Under the pieces are notes generated by a model that was given only the letters and a program-made list of their open reading frames with translations, had not been told where the DNA came from and did no database searches. This document shows positions 33,830 through 44,343 of a stretch of DNA of 64,000 bases, one piece after another (position 1 is the stretch's first letter; every line of letters starts with the position of its first letter). A program made the position numbers and the translations under genes. The DNA is from Haberlea rhodopensis. Taxonomy: Eukaryota; Streptophyta; Magnoliopsida; Lamiales; Gesneriaceae. The DNA is taken from contig CAJQUN010000001.1 in the NCBI GenBank assembly GCA_907163345.1, positions 5,580,001-5,644,000 of the forward strand, written 5' to 3'.

Positions 33830-35567
33830 CTTGCATCTATTAGCATAATGACCTGTATGACCACATCTAAAACAAGTTATATTTTGTTTTTTAGGTATTT
33901 TAGTTGATTGTCTAAATTTTTCCTTTCACTTTTGTGATCTAATCTTTTCTGAGAATATTTTCTCCTTTTCTTATAATACGATTTTTGAAAAGTTTTATCA
34001 TTTTTAAATGTTTTATTTTTAGTATAGATCTTATCTGTGATGGTATATCCATACCAAATTGCTCACAAAATTGTCCTAATTGTTTTCGTTCAGACAAATT
34101 TTGTCTTTTAATTTGTTGATTTAATTTAATTTCATTACATAGGGCTAATCCTTCTTGGATACATGTGCCAATAAGTTTTCCATATGTATAGGAATCATAA
34201 GGAATATTAATATGATCCTTTCTAAGATTCTTCCTAACTCTTTCAGCAAAGAGGTGAGGTAATCCATCAATAAATTTGGATTTCCAATGTGAACTATTAC
34301 AATCTTGTAATCCCATAACTCTATTGAGAAATGTGTCTTTATACCATCTAACATCAGTTAATGTTTTACATCATAAATTCTGTAAAAGAGTTCGAATATT
34401 TCCATTTTGTTCAGAATATCTACCAGTAAAATGATCAATAATATTAACAACTAAAGTGTAGACAACATTTTCTACAATGGTGTTATTTTCTTGTTTAACT
34501 GTATTCATGATTTCTTCTTTATTAGCTAGGGTTAAATAATTATCCCACCAGCCTTTTAATTGGCCAGTAAATCCAGCAATAATCATATTAGCAATATTTT
34601 TATCCGTATTGCCATTACTTTTACAAATAGTGGAATACATAAGCATTCTATGAGCCAGATTATAAATCTGTTTGTCAGGATAGCCATCAATATTCCATTC
34701 ATAAATATGTTTACCACTATAACTATTATTTTCATTAAGGTCATTTTCTTCATGAAGAGTATCCATTGGAGATGGCCTACTATAATAAAATAAGCTTTTA
34801 GTGGGTTTATTGACCCATCTATTTTTTAATTTATTTATTTGATCACCAATGACTTGTTTGTGATTGCCATGAGATAATTGATCCTGGAAATCAGTATCTA
34901 AAACTGAAATAGATAATTTCAAATCTTTAAATTTATTTTCTAAAAATTGTTCAAAGTCTCCCATTGATTTTAATTTAAAATCCTTGATTTCAGGGGGAGG
35001 TTGGATATTTGGAGTGGTTAATATTATATCCGATGGTGGTGTCATTCCAACTAAAGGTTGAATGTGTGCAATTTTTGTAATAATATTTTCAATTCTATTA
35101 TGTAATAGATTAATTTGTTCTCCTAAAATGACTAGGAAAAGATTTGTGTAATTTTGTTGTTTTAATAATTTATTAATATGTTGACATGTGAGTTGTAAAG
35201 TCTCATTTTCTAATAATTTTAAATGCTGAAAAATTAAGAATCGTTCATTCCTTTTCAATTTCAAAAGGTTGTTGAGGAGGATATAAATTTGTCAAAATAT
35301 TACCATTCGAAAGTTTATAAGTCCTTTCTAATACTTGAATATAGGGTTCAACATTTGTTGATATAAACCATGATATAAAAGGTATGTAAGCATTTTGTTC
35401 AGAACAAAATTTATAAAATTCATTCTGTAACAAATTTTGTTTTTTTTTGAAATATTGTCAAAAAACCATTTTCTAAATTGTTCCCATTTAGGTTGATTAA
35501 ATTCATTTTTTATTTTCTGCCTGGCACTAGATCCAGGGCTAAAATCTATTTTGGGTGTATTATTCAT
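33830..35567 (-). pseudogene. Pararetrovirus coat protein region with CCHC zinc knuckle
   Basis: At least four frame segments (35567-35328, 35433-35245, 35264-34371, 34316-33939) are needed, so it is frameshifted. Coat-protein features of the family are seen: HIYEWNIDGYPDKQIYN, LAHRMLMYSTI, IIAGFTGQLKGWWDNYLT and WKSKFIDGLPHLFAERV. A CCHC knuckle (CFRCGHTGHYANRC) is encoded on the minus strand at about 33836-33880, where capsid proteins of this family bind nucleic acid. It is a relic. Confidence 0.82.
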
Positions 35568-36664
35568 AAAGAAAAATTCATTTCGGATTCAGTTATTTCT
35601 GATTCTTTTAATCCTCTGACAATATTGTCTGGATTAATATATAATTTACTTATTCTTTCATGTTGTAAATTATCAGGTAAATTTGGAACTGCAGATGTTG
35701 AAGCTCTATGTGGAGAATTATTTTCCTCCATCGGAGAGATATGAGAAAAAGATGAATATGACTTAGATGATTTAGATCTTAACGATCTAGGTATTGATTG
35801 TAATAATTTTTGTTGATTATTTGGTTCAAATTGTAGTTGAATTGAACCATCATTTGTTTGTATAACATCAACTAAATTGTTTTGAATTCTGGTTTGAACA
35901 GGAATTGCATGCTCAATTGTCCAGTTATCAGGGAAAACAATTTCATCCCATTTAATAGCTCTTCGTGTTGTAATGTTAGATCGACTAAAATTAGTTTCAA
36001 TCAATATTGTTTCATTAATGGGTTTATCCATTCTCCTACATTGAGGATTTACTGTATGCAAAGGTTTAAAATAAATACGATAACAGATACAAATTATTTC
36101 TGTTCCTGGAGCATAATTATAACCATGAGTTTTAACATTTAATGTTAAAGCATTTAATATATTAATATCAGATAATGATATTTGTAAATTTGGATAAACA
36201 TCAAAATAAACAGGGCCATGTGCCAAACTAGATTGAATAATTCCAATCAAAGATTGTTTCCAATTTAAATTTCTTCCATCTCTTAAAGCTGCTATAAAGC
36301 TTTCTGGTAATCCTTCTAAAGTTAAAGGTTTAAAAGCAATTTGCACTAAACCAATATGAAGAAATTTATGAGTTTCTATGTAAGGTAAAATATATTTTTC
36401 ACTAAGTAATTTTAAAACCATTTCATCATTATTTAATGATACGGCTTCTTCAGTGGTTTTAACAATTTGTTTAATTCCTAATCTTTCAAAAGCTCCTAAC
36501 TTATATATAAGTTTAGGTTCAATTTTAGGAATTGTCCATCTATTTAATGATTCTAAATTCTGGGGTACATCATATTCTTGTACCATACTGTTCTTAACAG
36601 TATTCTGTTTCTTAACAAGATTTAAATTCATTTGAATAAGGCTACTTGTGTTAACTCTCATCAT
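35564..36664 (-). pseudogene. Pararetrovirus movement protein region, start of ORF1
   Basis: The ATG at 36664 lies 25 bp downstream of the primer-binding site. The 366-residue frame has a 30K-superfamily movement-protein look: KLGAFERLGIKQIVKTTEE, then LGLVQ-like IGLVQIAFKPLTLEGLPESF, LHTVNPQCRRMD, and a Ser-rich C-terminal part. These proteins move virus through plasmodesmata. The frame ends at 35564, whereas in the family ORF1 continues into the coat protein, so a stop or frameshift breaks it here. Confidence 0.83.
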
Positions 36665-36688
36665 CTTCCACTTAACTTAATACCTAAG

Positions 36689-36703
36689 TTGGCTCTGATA
36701 CCA
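36689..36703 (-). other. Pararetrovirus primer-binding site (tRNA-Met)
   Basis: The minus strand reads TGGTATCAGAGCCAA, complementary to the 3' end of initiator tRNA-Met. By convention this marks position 1 of a Caulimoviridae genome and fixes orientation. It lies just upstream of the ORF1 start. Confidence 0.92.
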
Positions 36704-37122
36704 TTCGAGACCTCCTATGAATTCATCATGAACCTAGGACTTCTACAGAATACAAAAACCGTCAATCCTTGAACTATAACAGTACAAAAACGCCCTAATC
36801 GACACACCTCGTCATAAGCGGGCAATAGTACAATAGTTCTTAAATGCCAGTTTTACTATTCCAACCTAGAATGATTTATTCATAAGATACATAAGGACCA
36901 ATTCAAGGCATAAGTAAGTAAATGAGATTTAAGTTAACACAAATAAGTATTTAGCCTATCATAAAATTTATGATAAAACAAAAATAAAGATAAAAGAATA
37001 CTTACAGAAAGGAAGAGCAGAATAAAAGTAGTTGAAACCAAATGCAAACTGTTTATTAAGATGAACGAGAATATTACAAGAATGGATGATTTTCAGTCTG
37101 CTAAACAAAGGAAATAAAAGCT

Positions 37123-37131
37123 CCTTATATA
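37123..37131 (-). promoter_or_regulatory. TATA box of the pararetrovirus pregenomic RNA promoter
   Basis: The minus strand reads CTCCTATATAAGGAGC, like the TATATAAGGA of Caulimoviridae 35S-type promoters. It lies about 420 bp upstream of the primer-binding site. An AATAAA on the minus strand near 37051-37056 sits about 70 bp downstream and is a candidate poly-A signal, a spacing usual for these viruses. Confidence 0.65.
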
Positions 37132-37383
37132 GGAGTGAAACAACGGATTTCAAATCCGGACTTCAAACACAAAATAAAAACAGTACAGACTAATAATAAA
37201 AAAGTACAAACAGGAACCACACTAATTTACAACAGTAGACGCACTAAAATAAAGTAATAAGATAGTGGATGGAATATATTCCATCGTACAATTCTTTATT
37301 AAAGAAATATTCCTCTTTAGTCATATCCACTAAAGATTGTCTGCCATTAAGCCAAATAATGCGGGGAATCAAGCATCTTCTTT

Positions 37384-37968
37384 TTATAGTGCTTTGTCTT
37401 TATCTTTTGAGGTGGATCCAGTAGACCCAGTTTCCATCATGGTGGCTTTGAATGTTTCAAAAATATCATCAAAAGGAATATTGGGATCCTGTGCATCCTG
37501 TAAATCTTCAGAAATTGATTTTTCAGACATGTTATCATCATCAAATCTGGTTAATAAATCCTTCTTCATTGCATCCAAATATTCCTCAATTATTTTCTCC
37601 TTAGTCATTACCTCGGATTTCATTCGGCATTCGAGCAATATGCTCAAATGGTGAAGGTTGCTCAAACGAATTTTTAACAAAGTTATCCGTCTGATAAGTA
37701 GCAATGGTATCCGTTATTAATTCCAAAGTATCAATTCCAAACATTTGTTTGGTGTCTGGGTTTTCCTTCAACATTTTATCCCAGAATTTTGAATAAAAAT
37801 TCCTTTTAAGGCAGGGGATGTGAGTATCAGTATAAGATACTTCTGGCGACCATTTCCAAATCCAAGGAATAGAAAATTCAACAAAGTAATAGAAAGATGC
37901 TATTCCTGTTATACCAGAACTTTGTTGTTGCATTTGAATTAATTTAGGAGATAAATCAATCCATTCAT
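37384..37968 (-). pseudogene. Pararetrovirus ORF2, C-terminal part
   Basis: The segment begins with the 41-bp piece shared with the other end of the integration and continues ORF2. Visible stretches are SIPWIWKWSPEVSYTDTHI, NFYSKFWDKMLKENPDTKQM and, in a second frame, a charged tail (EEYLDAMKKDLLTRF, DDDNMSEKSISEDLQD). A frame change near 37620 splits it. Function is unknown. Confidence 0.7.
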
Positions 37969-38300
37969 ATTATTATTATTAATACATAATAATCATAAAA
38001 TAATAATATTTATAAAATAACTAAATAAATAAATAATATATATATAACAAACATTAGATATATATATATATATATATATATACAATATAATAATAATCAT
38101 AATATATATATATATATATTAATAATTATAATAATTATTATTATTACACAATATTTTAATAATAATATATATAAATTCATAATATAATATAATATAATAT
38201 ATATGTATATATATAATAATAATAATAGAATATATAAATAATACCATTAATAATAAATATATATGTATATATAATAATATTAATAATAATACGTTGTAAT
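37969..38300. repeat. AT/ATT/TA-rich microsatellite tract flanking the viral insert
   Basis: A mix of (TA)n, (AAT)n and (ATT)n runs, with a pure TA run at about 38062-38082 and another at 38102-38120. It starts exactly where similarity to the viral ORF2 ends, so it is the host side of the insertion junction. Confidence 0.85.
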
Positions 38301-39301
38301 TTTTTACGGAAATTTCAAATTTTGTAATAGTAAATAAACGTGGAAATTGTATATATGTTATTTTATTGAAAATGTGATTATAATGAGGTAAAGATGATGG
38401 TATTATTTTTTATAAATATCACACTAAACATGGGATGGAAAAATTAATCCTAAGATTAATTTTCTCATACCATAAACCAAACACACCCTAATTAGGCTCA
38501 TATATGATCCCACCAAGTGATAAACTATTTAGACCAATTAATTTAGATACATGAAGTTATGAAAGATTTAACCAGGTTAAAAATGGTAACGAATTGCAGA
38601 ATTTGTCGAGTTCCAGCATCTACGAACGAACCAACAGATTCAAGAACAAAAATTATGCAGATCCTCGATATATTTCCGGGACGAAAGTGTGAAGATTGAA
38701 GAATCAAATCGCCAGCTAGCTTCCTGAAATTCAATGTAAACTAAATCCACGCAGATCGTCGTCATCACCAAACACAGCATTTATAGCAGAAAACGCGAGC
38801 ATGCAAATTAGAATTCGGTATCATGAATCAACAATCATCGAACTTTTTAGAGCACAAAAGCGACTCAAAAAAATCCAGAACTTCCCAATGGATTTTTAAT
38901 AAAATATTCGAAAAAAACATTATTTAAAAAAATGATCGATTTTGGTTACTTTATTAAAATAAACCAAGTTGCCATCGGAATTTATCTATCTTTTAAGTTG
39001 AGGTAAGTCTTTTTTACGAAATATAAATTTTTGAAAGTGGTAGAATTTATATTTTCTTGTTGTTTGTGTTTGATTTTTTTGTTCGGTAGTTGTTATTTGA
39101 AAATATAATTATAATTTGGAGATGAGTGGCGGAGACTGCCGGATGATTTACGGCCAAGTTGTTTTAAGGTCGACGTTCAGTGGCCGTTGGGGGTGTCGGC
39201 TGGCGGCGGCCGGCGGCTGGAGGCGGGTGGGCGGTGGTGGTCGGCGGTGGTGGACACGTTTATATTTTGTTATGTTGATATTTGTGGTGTAATATTTCAG
39301 G
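38301..39301. other. Intergenic upstream of the PMD gene, with a GC-rich patch
   Basis: AT-rich up to about 39110. A sudden GC-rich patch at 39120-39260 (GGCGGCGGCCGGCGGCTGG) may be an untranslated exon or promoter region of the PMD gene. At 38467-38492 a CATACCATAAACCAAACACACCC end looks like a MITE terminus, but the partner end was not found. Confidence 0.35.
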
Positions 39302-39643
39302 ATGGACCTAAAGAGAGCACCGGACCTGATTGACAGTCATCTTCTATCATTGCAATCATCTCATCGGTCTGAAGATGTTTGGGTAAGTGATATTGATAGA
39401 ACACTTCGAGGAAGAAGCCTTGATAAATATTTTTGGGATATTTGTCCACTTGATATGTGTGTTGTGAGTGTGTTGGACAATTGGTTTTTATGGTGTTTAT
39501 ATGTGTGGTAAAACTACCCTTGATTTTCACTCCATCACGGCTTTAGTTGAGAGATGAAACTGTGAAACACATACGTTCCACTTTAGATCAGGAGAGGCCA
39601 CCATCACCCTGCAAGACATCGCAGTGATATGGGCATTGCCAGT

Positions 39644-40396
39644 TGTTGGGTATTGTGGCCCAAAAGATAAGCCCATTATCCTTAATCTTATTTTAACCTA
39701 ATCTAATCCCTTACTTAAACCCTAAGCCAACCCTAAACCTAAACCACCGAGAAAGACTGAAAATAGCCTCCTCTTCATTCTGAAAAAATCAGCAGTAAGC
39801 CGCCTCCTTCATTCTGAATAGCGAGAGTCAGCGGCGCCTCCATTGTTCCTCCTCTGTCATTTTCGTCCGTCTCCTCCTTAGAGGGTGGCCGTGAGCTTGT
39901 GTGCTTCTGGTGTGGAGGGTGGTCGTGCGTGGCTTTGTGCTGTGCGTCGGGTGGCTGTGCGTGGCTTTGTGCTGTGTGTGCTTCGTCTGGAGAGTGGTGG
40001 TAGTTGGCTGTGTCCGGTGGTGGTTCTGGCCGTGAGCTTTGTGCTTCTGGTGGAGTGGTGGCCGTGAGCTTGGAGGTGGGAAGAGTGGTCTGGCCGAGTG
40101 CTTCGCTGGTGGTGGTCTGGCCGTGTGGTTGAGTTCCTGTCCATTGCACTTTGAGTGCTGATTGGTTCTGTCCAGTGGGTGCTTTGGTCAGGCAGTGGGT
40201 TGTGTGAGGAGTAGGTGTTGCCTTCACCTTCCGGTCTTTGCCGTGGTTTCTCCGTGACGTAGATTGGGAAAACAGCAGATCTGAGCCTGCCTCGATATCC
40301 TTTTGGATTTAGTATTATATTCGTGTATTGTGTATTTGCATTTGTCTTTGTTTTGCAGGTATACATGGCGATGCCAAGGCGGATACCCTCCTAACA
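39644..40396 (+). repeat. 5' LTR of the copia element (753 bp)
   Basis: TG...CA ends. It carries an extra 32-bp tandem unit (GCGTGGCTTTGTGCTGTG-type) near 39935-39980 that the 3' LTR lacks. The sequence is GT-rich in its second half. Confidence 0.93.
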
Positions 40397-40397
40397 G

Positions 40398-40411
40398 TGG
40401 TATCAGAGCGG
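40398..40411 (+). other. Primer-binding site of the copia element
   Basis: TGGTATCAGAGCGG one base after the LTR end, complementary to the 3' end of initiator tRNA-Met, the usual copia PBS. Confidence 0.88.
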
Positions 40412-40796
40412 CTATCCGCGCCTGGTGGGTGAACAGCGGCGCTCGGGCAGCAGCTGTTCGGCGGTTCAGATTCTGCGCCAGTTCGGCTTTTCGGTGGAAA
40501 AACCCCAGAGCGTTGGCCTCTGGGTTGTAAGTGATTGGCTTGAACCCTAAAACTTTTACTGCTTTGTTGAGCGTCTAGGTCTTAGGTTCTGAGGCTTGTT
40601 TGCTGGTAGAAAACTAGGATTTGTGTGATTCTGTGTTTTCTGTATTTTTCAGTGTGGCTCACTGAAATTTTAAAATTGTCTAAAACTTTTAGTTTTTCGT
40701 TATCTGTGCCTGTTTTGTGTGGTCCTGCTTCTGCTGCTTACTTTGTGTAATTTTGGTAGCCCGTGATTTAGTGTGCGTATATTTTGCTTGTGTGCA

Positions 40797-42716
40797 ATGG
40801 CTTCTATATCTGGCTATAACATGGCACCATTTAATGGAAAATCGGATTTTTCTATTTGGCAACAGAAAATGAAAGGAATTTTAATTCAACAGAAAGTGTT
40901 TAAGGCTATAGGTGGTAATTATGCTGATGATATTACACCTGCTAAGAAAGCTGAAGATGATGAATTTGCTTACTCTTCCATAATCTTGAACTTATCTGAC
41001 TCTGTGCTCAGAAAATGTGGTAAACTTAATTCTGCTAAACTTCTTTGGGAAAAATTAGAAGAGCTTTATACTGAAACCTCTTTGCCTAGTAAATTGTTTT
41101 TACTTGAAAAATTTTTCAGATTCAAGCTTGACTTGAACAAAGATGTTGATGAGAATCTTGATGTGTTTACTAAATTGATTCAAGATATTAAGTTAACTGG
41201 AGATAGGAATATTGATGATTATACTCCTATTGTGCTTTTAAATGCTATTCCTGAGACATATAGTGATGTCAAATCTGCTATTAAGTATGGTAGAGATTCT
41301 ATTACGCTTGACACTGTGATTAGTGGTCTTAAGAGTAAAGAACTAGATTTAAAAGTGAACAAAGGTAGTAAGCAAAATTCAGATGAAGTTATGCATGTTA
41401 GAGGTAGGTCTCAACATAGGTATAACGAGACTAGGTCTAAGTCTAGGCCTAAGAACAGAAGGTGCTTTAATTGTGGTGATCCTGATCATTTTATTAAAGA
41501 CTGTCCTAAAAAGAAAAACCAGAAACAAAATGATAACAACCAATCTTATGAACAAGTGAATCATGCTTCCTCATCCGGTGAAAACTCGGATGATATCTTT
41601 ATGGTGACTGATTTATGTGATGCTGTGAATTCTGTGCATTCATCTACTGTGTGTGAAAATGAATGGCTAATTGATTCTGGTTGCTCTTATCACATGTCAC
41701 CCTTTAGAAATTTGTTTTCTAATTATAAAGAAGTTGAGAATGGTTCTGTGTCTATGGCTGATGAGAAACTTTGTAAAGTTGTTGGCATTGGTGATGTTTA
41801 CTTGAAGTTTGATTCTGGTTATTCTATGACTCTAAAAGATGTGAGACATGTTCCTGCTTTGTGCAATAATTTGTTGTCTTGTTCTGGTTTAGAATCATGT
41901 GGTTTAGAGGGTAGATGGGGAAATGGAGTTATGAAAATCATAAAGGGTTCTTTGGTTGTTTTCAAAGGTGAAAAGAAAAGACATCTTTATGTTTGCAAAA
42001 CTGAATCTGCATATGATAATGTAAATCCTGTGACTGATGACTTGACTAATCTGTTGCCTAGGAGATTAGGTCATATAAGTTCTAAAGGTCTAGAGAATTT
42101 GCATGAAAAAGGTTGCGTTGGTAAAGACGTGTTGTCTTGCATGCCTTTCTGTGATTCGTGTGTTTTTGGCAAACAACAAAGAGTGAAATTCCCGGATTTC
42201 CCTTCCCCTAATGTGACTATGTGTCCTGTGCATGTTGACGAGTCTGTGTCCAGTGCTACTCCTTGCAAGGTGGAGCATTTAACTGGTGAACGTCATGTTA
42301 ATGAACCTGAAATTCATGGAATGCCTGTAAATCATGATAGTGTTGTTGAACATGAACATGTTGTGCATGATGAATTGGTTGCGAATGAACATGAAGATTT
42401 GCATGATATAGCTTATGCTATTAGTTGCTTAATGTATTTGCTGATTAGTACTTGGCATGATATAGCTTATGCTATTAGTTGCTTAATTTATTTGATGGTT
42501 AGTACTTGGCATGGTATAGCTTATGCTATTAGTTGCTTTAGTAGGTATATGACTAATCCTAGCATGATACATTGGAATGTTGTTCAATGGTTGTTATCTG
42601 TAGGTGATAATCTAAGTGATTATGTGTTTAATCCTGCTGATATGTGTACTAAGTGTTTGTCCCTTAGCAAATTTCAATCATGTTTAAAATTTTTAAAATT
42701 TAATACTGATGATTGA
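40797..42716 (+). CDS. Copia gag-protease protein with deleted pol and duplicated RNase H tail
   Basis: An uninterrupted 639-residue frame. The ATG at 40797 (MASISGYNMAPF) is preferred because it starts the family's gag N-terminus; a longer frame upstream uses GTG. Parts in order: gag/UBN2 (to about residue 200), CCHC knuckle CFNCGDPDHFIKDC, protease motif WLIDSGCSYHMSP, and the GAG-pre-integrase block (RRLGHISSKGLENL, CDSCVFGKQQRVKF). Then comes an abrupt jump through a His/Glu-rich linker to the end of RNase H (HDIAYAISC, repeated three times). The last third (DNLSDYVFNPADMCTKCLS) is the normal RNase H tail. Integrase core and RT are missing. The frame is intact, so it may still be translated. 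Confidence 0.88.
   Translation: MASISGYNMAPFNGKSDFSIWQQKMKGILIQQKVFKAIGGNYADDITPAKKAEDDEFAYSSIILNLSDSVLRKCGKLNSAKLLWEKLEELYTETSLPSKLFLLEKFFRFKLDLNKDVDENLDVFTKLIQDIKLTGDRNIDDYTPIVLLNAIPETYSDVKSAIKYGRDSITLDTVISGLKSKELDLKVNKGSKQNSDEVMHVRGRSQHRYNETRSKSRPKNRRCFNCGDPDHFIKDCPKKKNQKQNDNNQSYEQVNHASSSGENSDDIFMVTDLCDAVNSVHSSTVCENEWLIDSGCSYHMSPFRNLFSNYKEVENGSVSMADEKLCKVVGIGDVYLKFDSGYSMTLKDVRHVPALCNNLLSCSGLESCGLEGRWGNGVMKIIKGSLVVFKGEKKRHLYVCKTESAYDNVNPVTDDLTNLLPRRLGHISSKGLENLHEKGCVGKDVLSCMPFCDSCVFGKQQRVKFPDFPSPNVTMCPVHVDESVSSATPCKVEHLTGERHVNEPEIHGMPVNHDSVVEHEHVVHDELVANEHEDLHDIAYAISCLMYLLISTWHDIAYAISCLIYLMVSTWHGIAYAISCFSRYMTNPSMIHWNVVQWLLSVGDNLSDYVFNPADMCTKCLSLSKFQSCLKFLKFNTDD
42402..42563 (+). repeat. Three 54-bp in-frame repeats (HDIAYAISC motif)
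   Basis: Units start at 42402, 42456 and 42510. Each encodes an 18-residue unit beginning H-D/G-I-A-Y-A-I-S-C. The third continues into the true RNase H tail (SRYMTNPSMIHW). The repeat keeps the frame open. Confidence 0.9.
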
Positions 42717-42970
42717 TGCATGTTTAGTCCCTTGGTTAGTGTTTTGTAACCTGCTGTGTGCTCGTTATAAAACTGTTACCCTGGTTACTTTCCCACTTTA
42801 ACTTGCTGTGTGCTTGTTATTGTTTTCCTTGTCTTTACTTTGTGTTTTGACAGGAACTTGGTCCACACAATTACTTTGTGTATTGTGAGGACCATAAGGC
42901 GATGATGATGTCTGCTTGTGTGTTTTCCCTACGTCTGAAGAGAAACCGGTATTGGGCCAAGGTGGAGATT

Positions 42971-43691
42971 TGTTGGGTATTGTGGCCCAAAAGATAAGCC
43001 CATTATCCTTAATCTTATTTTAACCTAATCTAATCCCTTACTTAAACCCTAAGCCAACCCTAAACCTAAACCACCGAGAAAGACTGAAAATAGCCTCCTC
43101 TTCATTCTGAAAAAATCAGCAGTAAGCCGCCTCCTTCATTCTGAATAGCGAGAGTCAGCGGCGCCTCCATTGTTCCTCCTCTGTCATTTTCGTCCGTCTC
43201 CTCCTTAGAGGGTGGCCGTGAGCTTGTGTGCTTCTGGTGTGGAGGGTGGTCGTGCGTGGCTTTGTGCTGTGTGTGCTTCGTCTGGAGAGTGGTGGTAGTT
43301 GGCTGTGTCCGGTGGTGGTTCTGGCCGTGAGCTTTGTGCTTCTGGTGGAGTGGTGGCCGTGAGCTTGGAGGTGGGAAGAGTGGTCTGGCCGAGTGCTTCG
43401 CTGGTGGTGGTCTGGCCGTGTGGTTGAGTTCCTGTCCATTGCACTTTGAGTGCTGATTGGTTCTGTCCAGTGGGTGCTTTGGTCAGGCAGTGGGTTGTGT
43501 GAGGAGTAGGTGTTGCCTTCACCTTCCGGTCTTTGCCGTGGTTTCTCCGTGACGTAGATTGGGAAAACAGCAGATCTGAGCCTGCCTCGATATCCTTTTG
43601 GATTTAGTATTATATTCGTATATTGTGTATTTGCATTTGTCTTTGTTTTGCAGGTATACATGGCGATGCCAAGGCGGATACCCTCCTAACA
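42971..43691 (+). repeat. 3' LTR of the copia element (721 bp)
   Basis: Follows a purine-rich tract (CCAAGGTGGAGATT). Same sequence as the 5' LTR except for lacking the 32-bp tandem unit and one visible substitution (TATTCGTATATTG against TATTCGTGTATTG). Confidence 0.93.
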
Positions 43692-44343
43692 CCAGTAGAT
43701 ATCATCGTATTATTTGGTGTTGATTACGACATGAGTATACCTGAGTTGTAAGAATATTGCCATATACTTTTGGGATTTACGCCAAATACTGCATACTTTA
43801 AAGGTGCAAAGTTGTACATATCTGCAATAAAACATCATCTGGTGAATAATGCTCTTAATGAGCAAAGTATGGTAGAAGATGTAGTCAAATATATACGGGT
43901 TTATATATTATTTATGTTAGGTGGAGTTTTGTGGCCTGATTCTTCCGGCAATACTGTAAAGTTATTTTATATACAAAAGTTAGATATATTAATTCTGTTG
44001 GCCATTATAGTTTGGGTAGTGCTGTGTTGACATATTTGTATCGTGAGTTGTGCACTTCCTCACAGAGAGGAAAGAAAAGTGATAGTTGGTGCATTACAGC
44101 TCGTACATGCAAATTTTACATATTGCTTTTCAAATGTTGAACTATTTTTCTCGTCATACTTGACTAATATTATTCATGACAATTTTTTAGATTTGGACAT
44201 GGTCATAAATATCGGGTTTAACTCCTCAAATGGGTTCCATCTGGTGCAAGGTAATAATGTAATTATGTTTTGTGTTATTTTATATGTTTGAAAATATTTA
44301 TAGATTTTGTAATTGTGATTCTACAGGTGAGCATGTCATTTAA

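Larger units (their letters stand above)
30379..37968 (-). mobile_element. Endogenous pararetrovirus (Caulimoviridae, florendovirus-like), one permuted genome
   Basis: Read on the minus strand: the end of ORF2 (37968-37384), an intergenic region with a TATA box (37123-37131), a tRNA-Met primer-binding site (36703-36689), ORF1 with movement protein, coat protein, zinc knuckle, protease, RT and RNase H (36664-31196), and ORF2 again from its start (31182) to 30379. The sequence at the two ends, 30379-30419 and 37928-37968, is an identical 41-bp direct repeat from within ORF2. So the insert is about one genome (about 7.5 kb) opened inside ORF2. Two-ORF layout and domain order fit florendoviruses. 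Many stops and frameshifts show it is a fixed relic. No envelope or integrase is present, as expected for this family. Confidence 0.88.
39644..43691 (+). mobile_element. Young internally deleted Ty1-copia element, TSD CCAGT
   Basis: LTRs at 39644-40396 and 42971-43691 start TGTTGGG and end CTAACA. The 5-bp target duplication CCAGT is exact (39639-39643, 43692-43696). The two LTRs differ by one 32-bp tandem-duplication indel and, as far as I could compare by eye, about one substitution, so insertion was recent. The internal part has a tRNA-Met PBS, a gag-protease reading frame and a purine-rich tract before the 3' LTR. Integrase, RT and most of RNase H are missing. It must have moved using enzymes from another element. 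Confidence 0.95.

Noticed and set aside
39775..40366. Long minus-strand Pro/Thr/His-rich frames in the copia LTR
   Set aside because: They occur in both LTRs and come from GT-rich LTR sequence read in antisense; no homology is recognisable.
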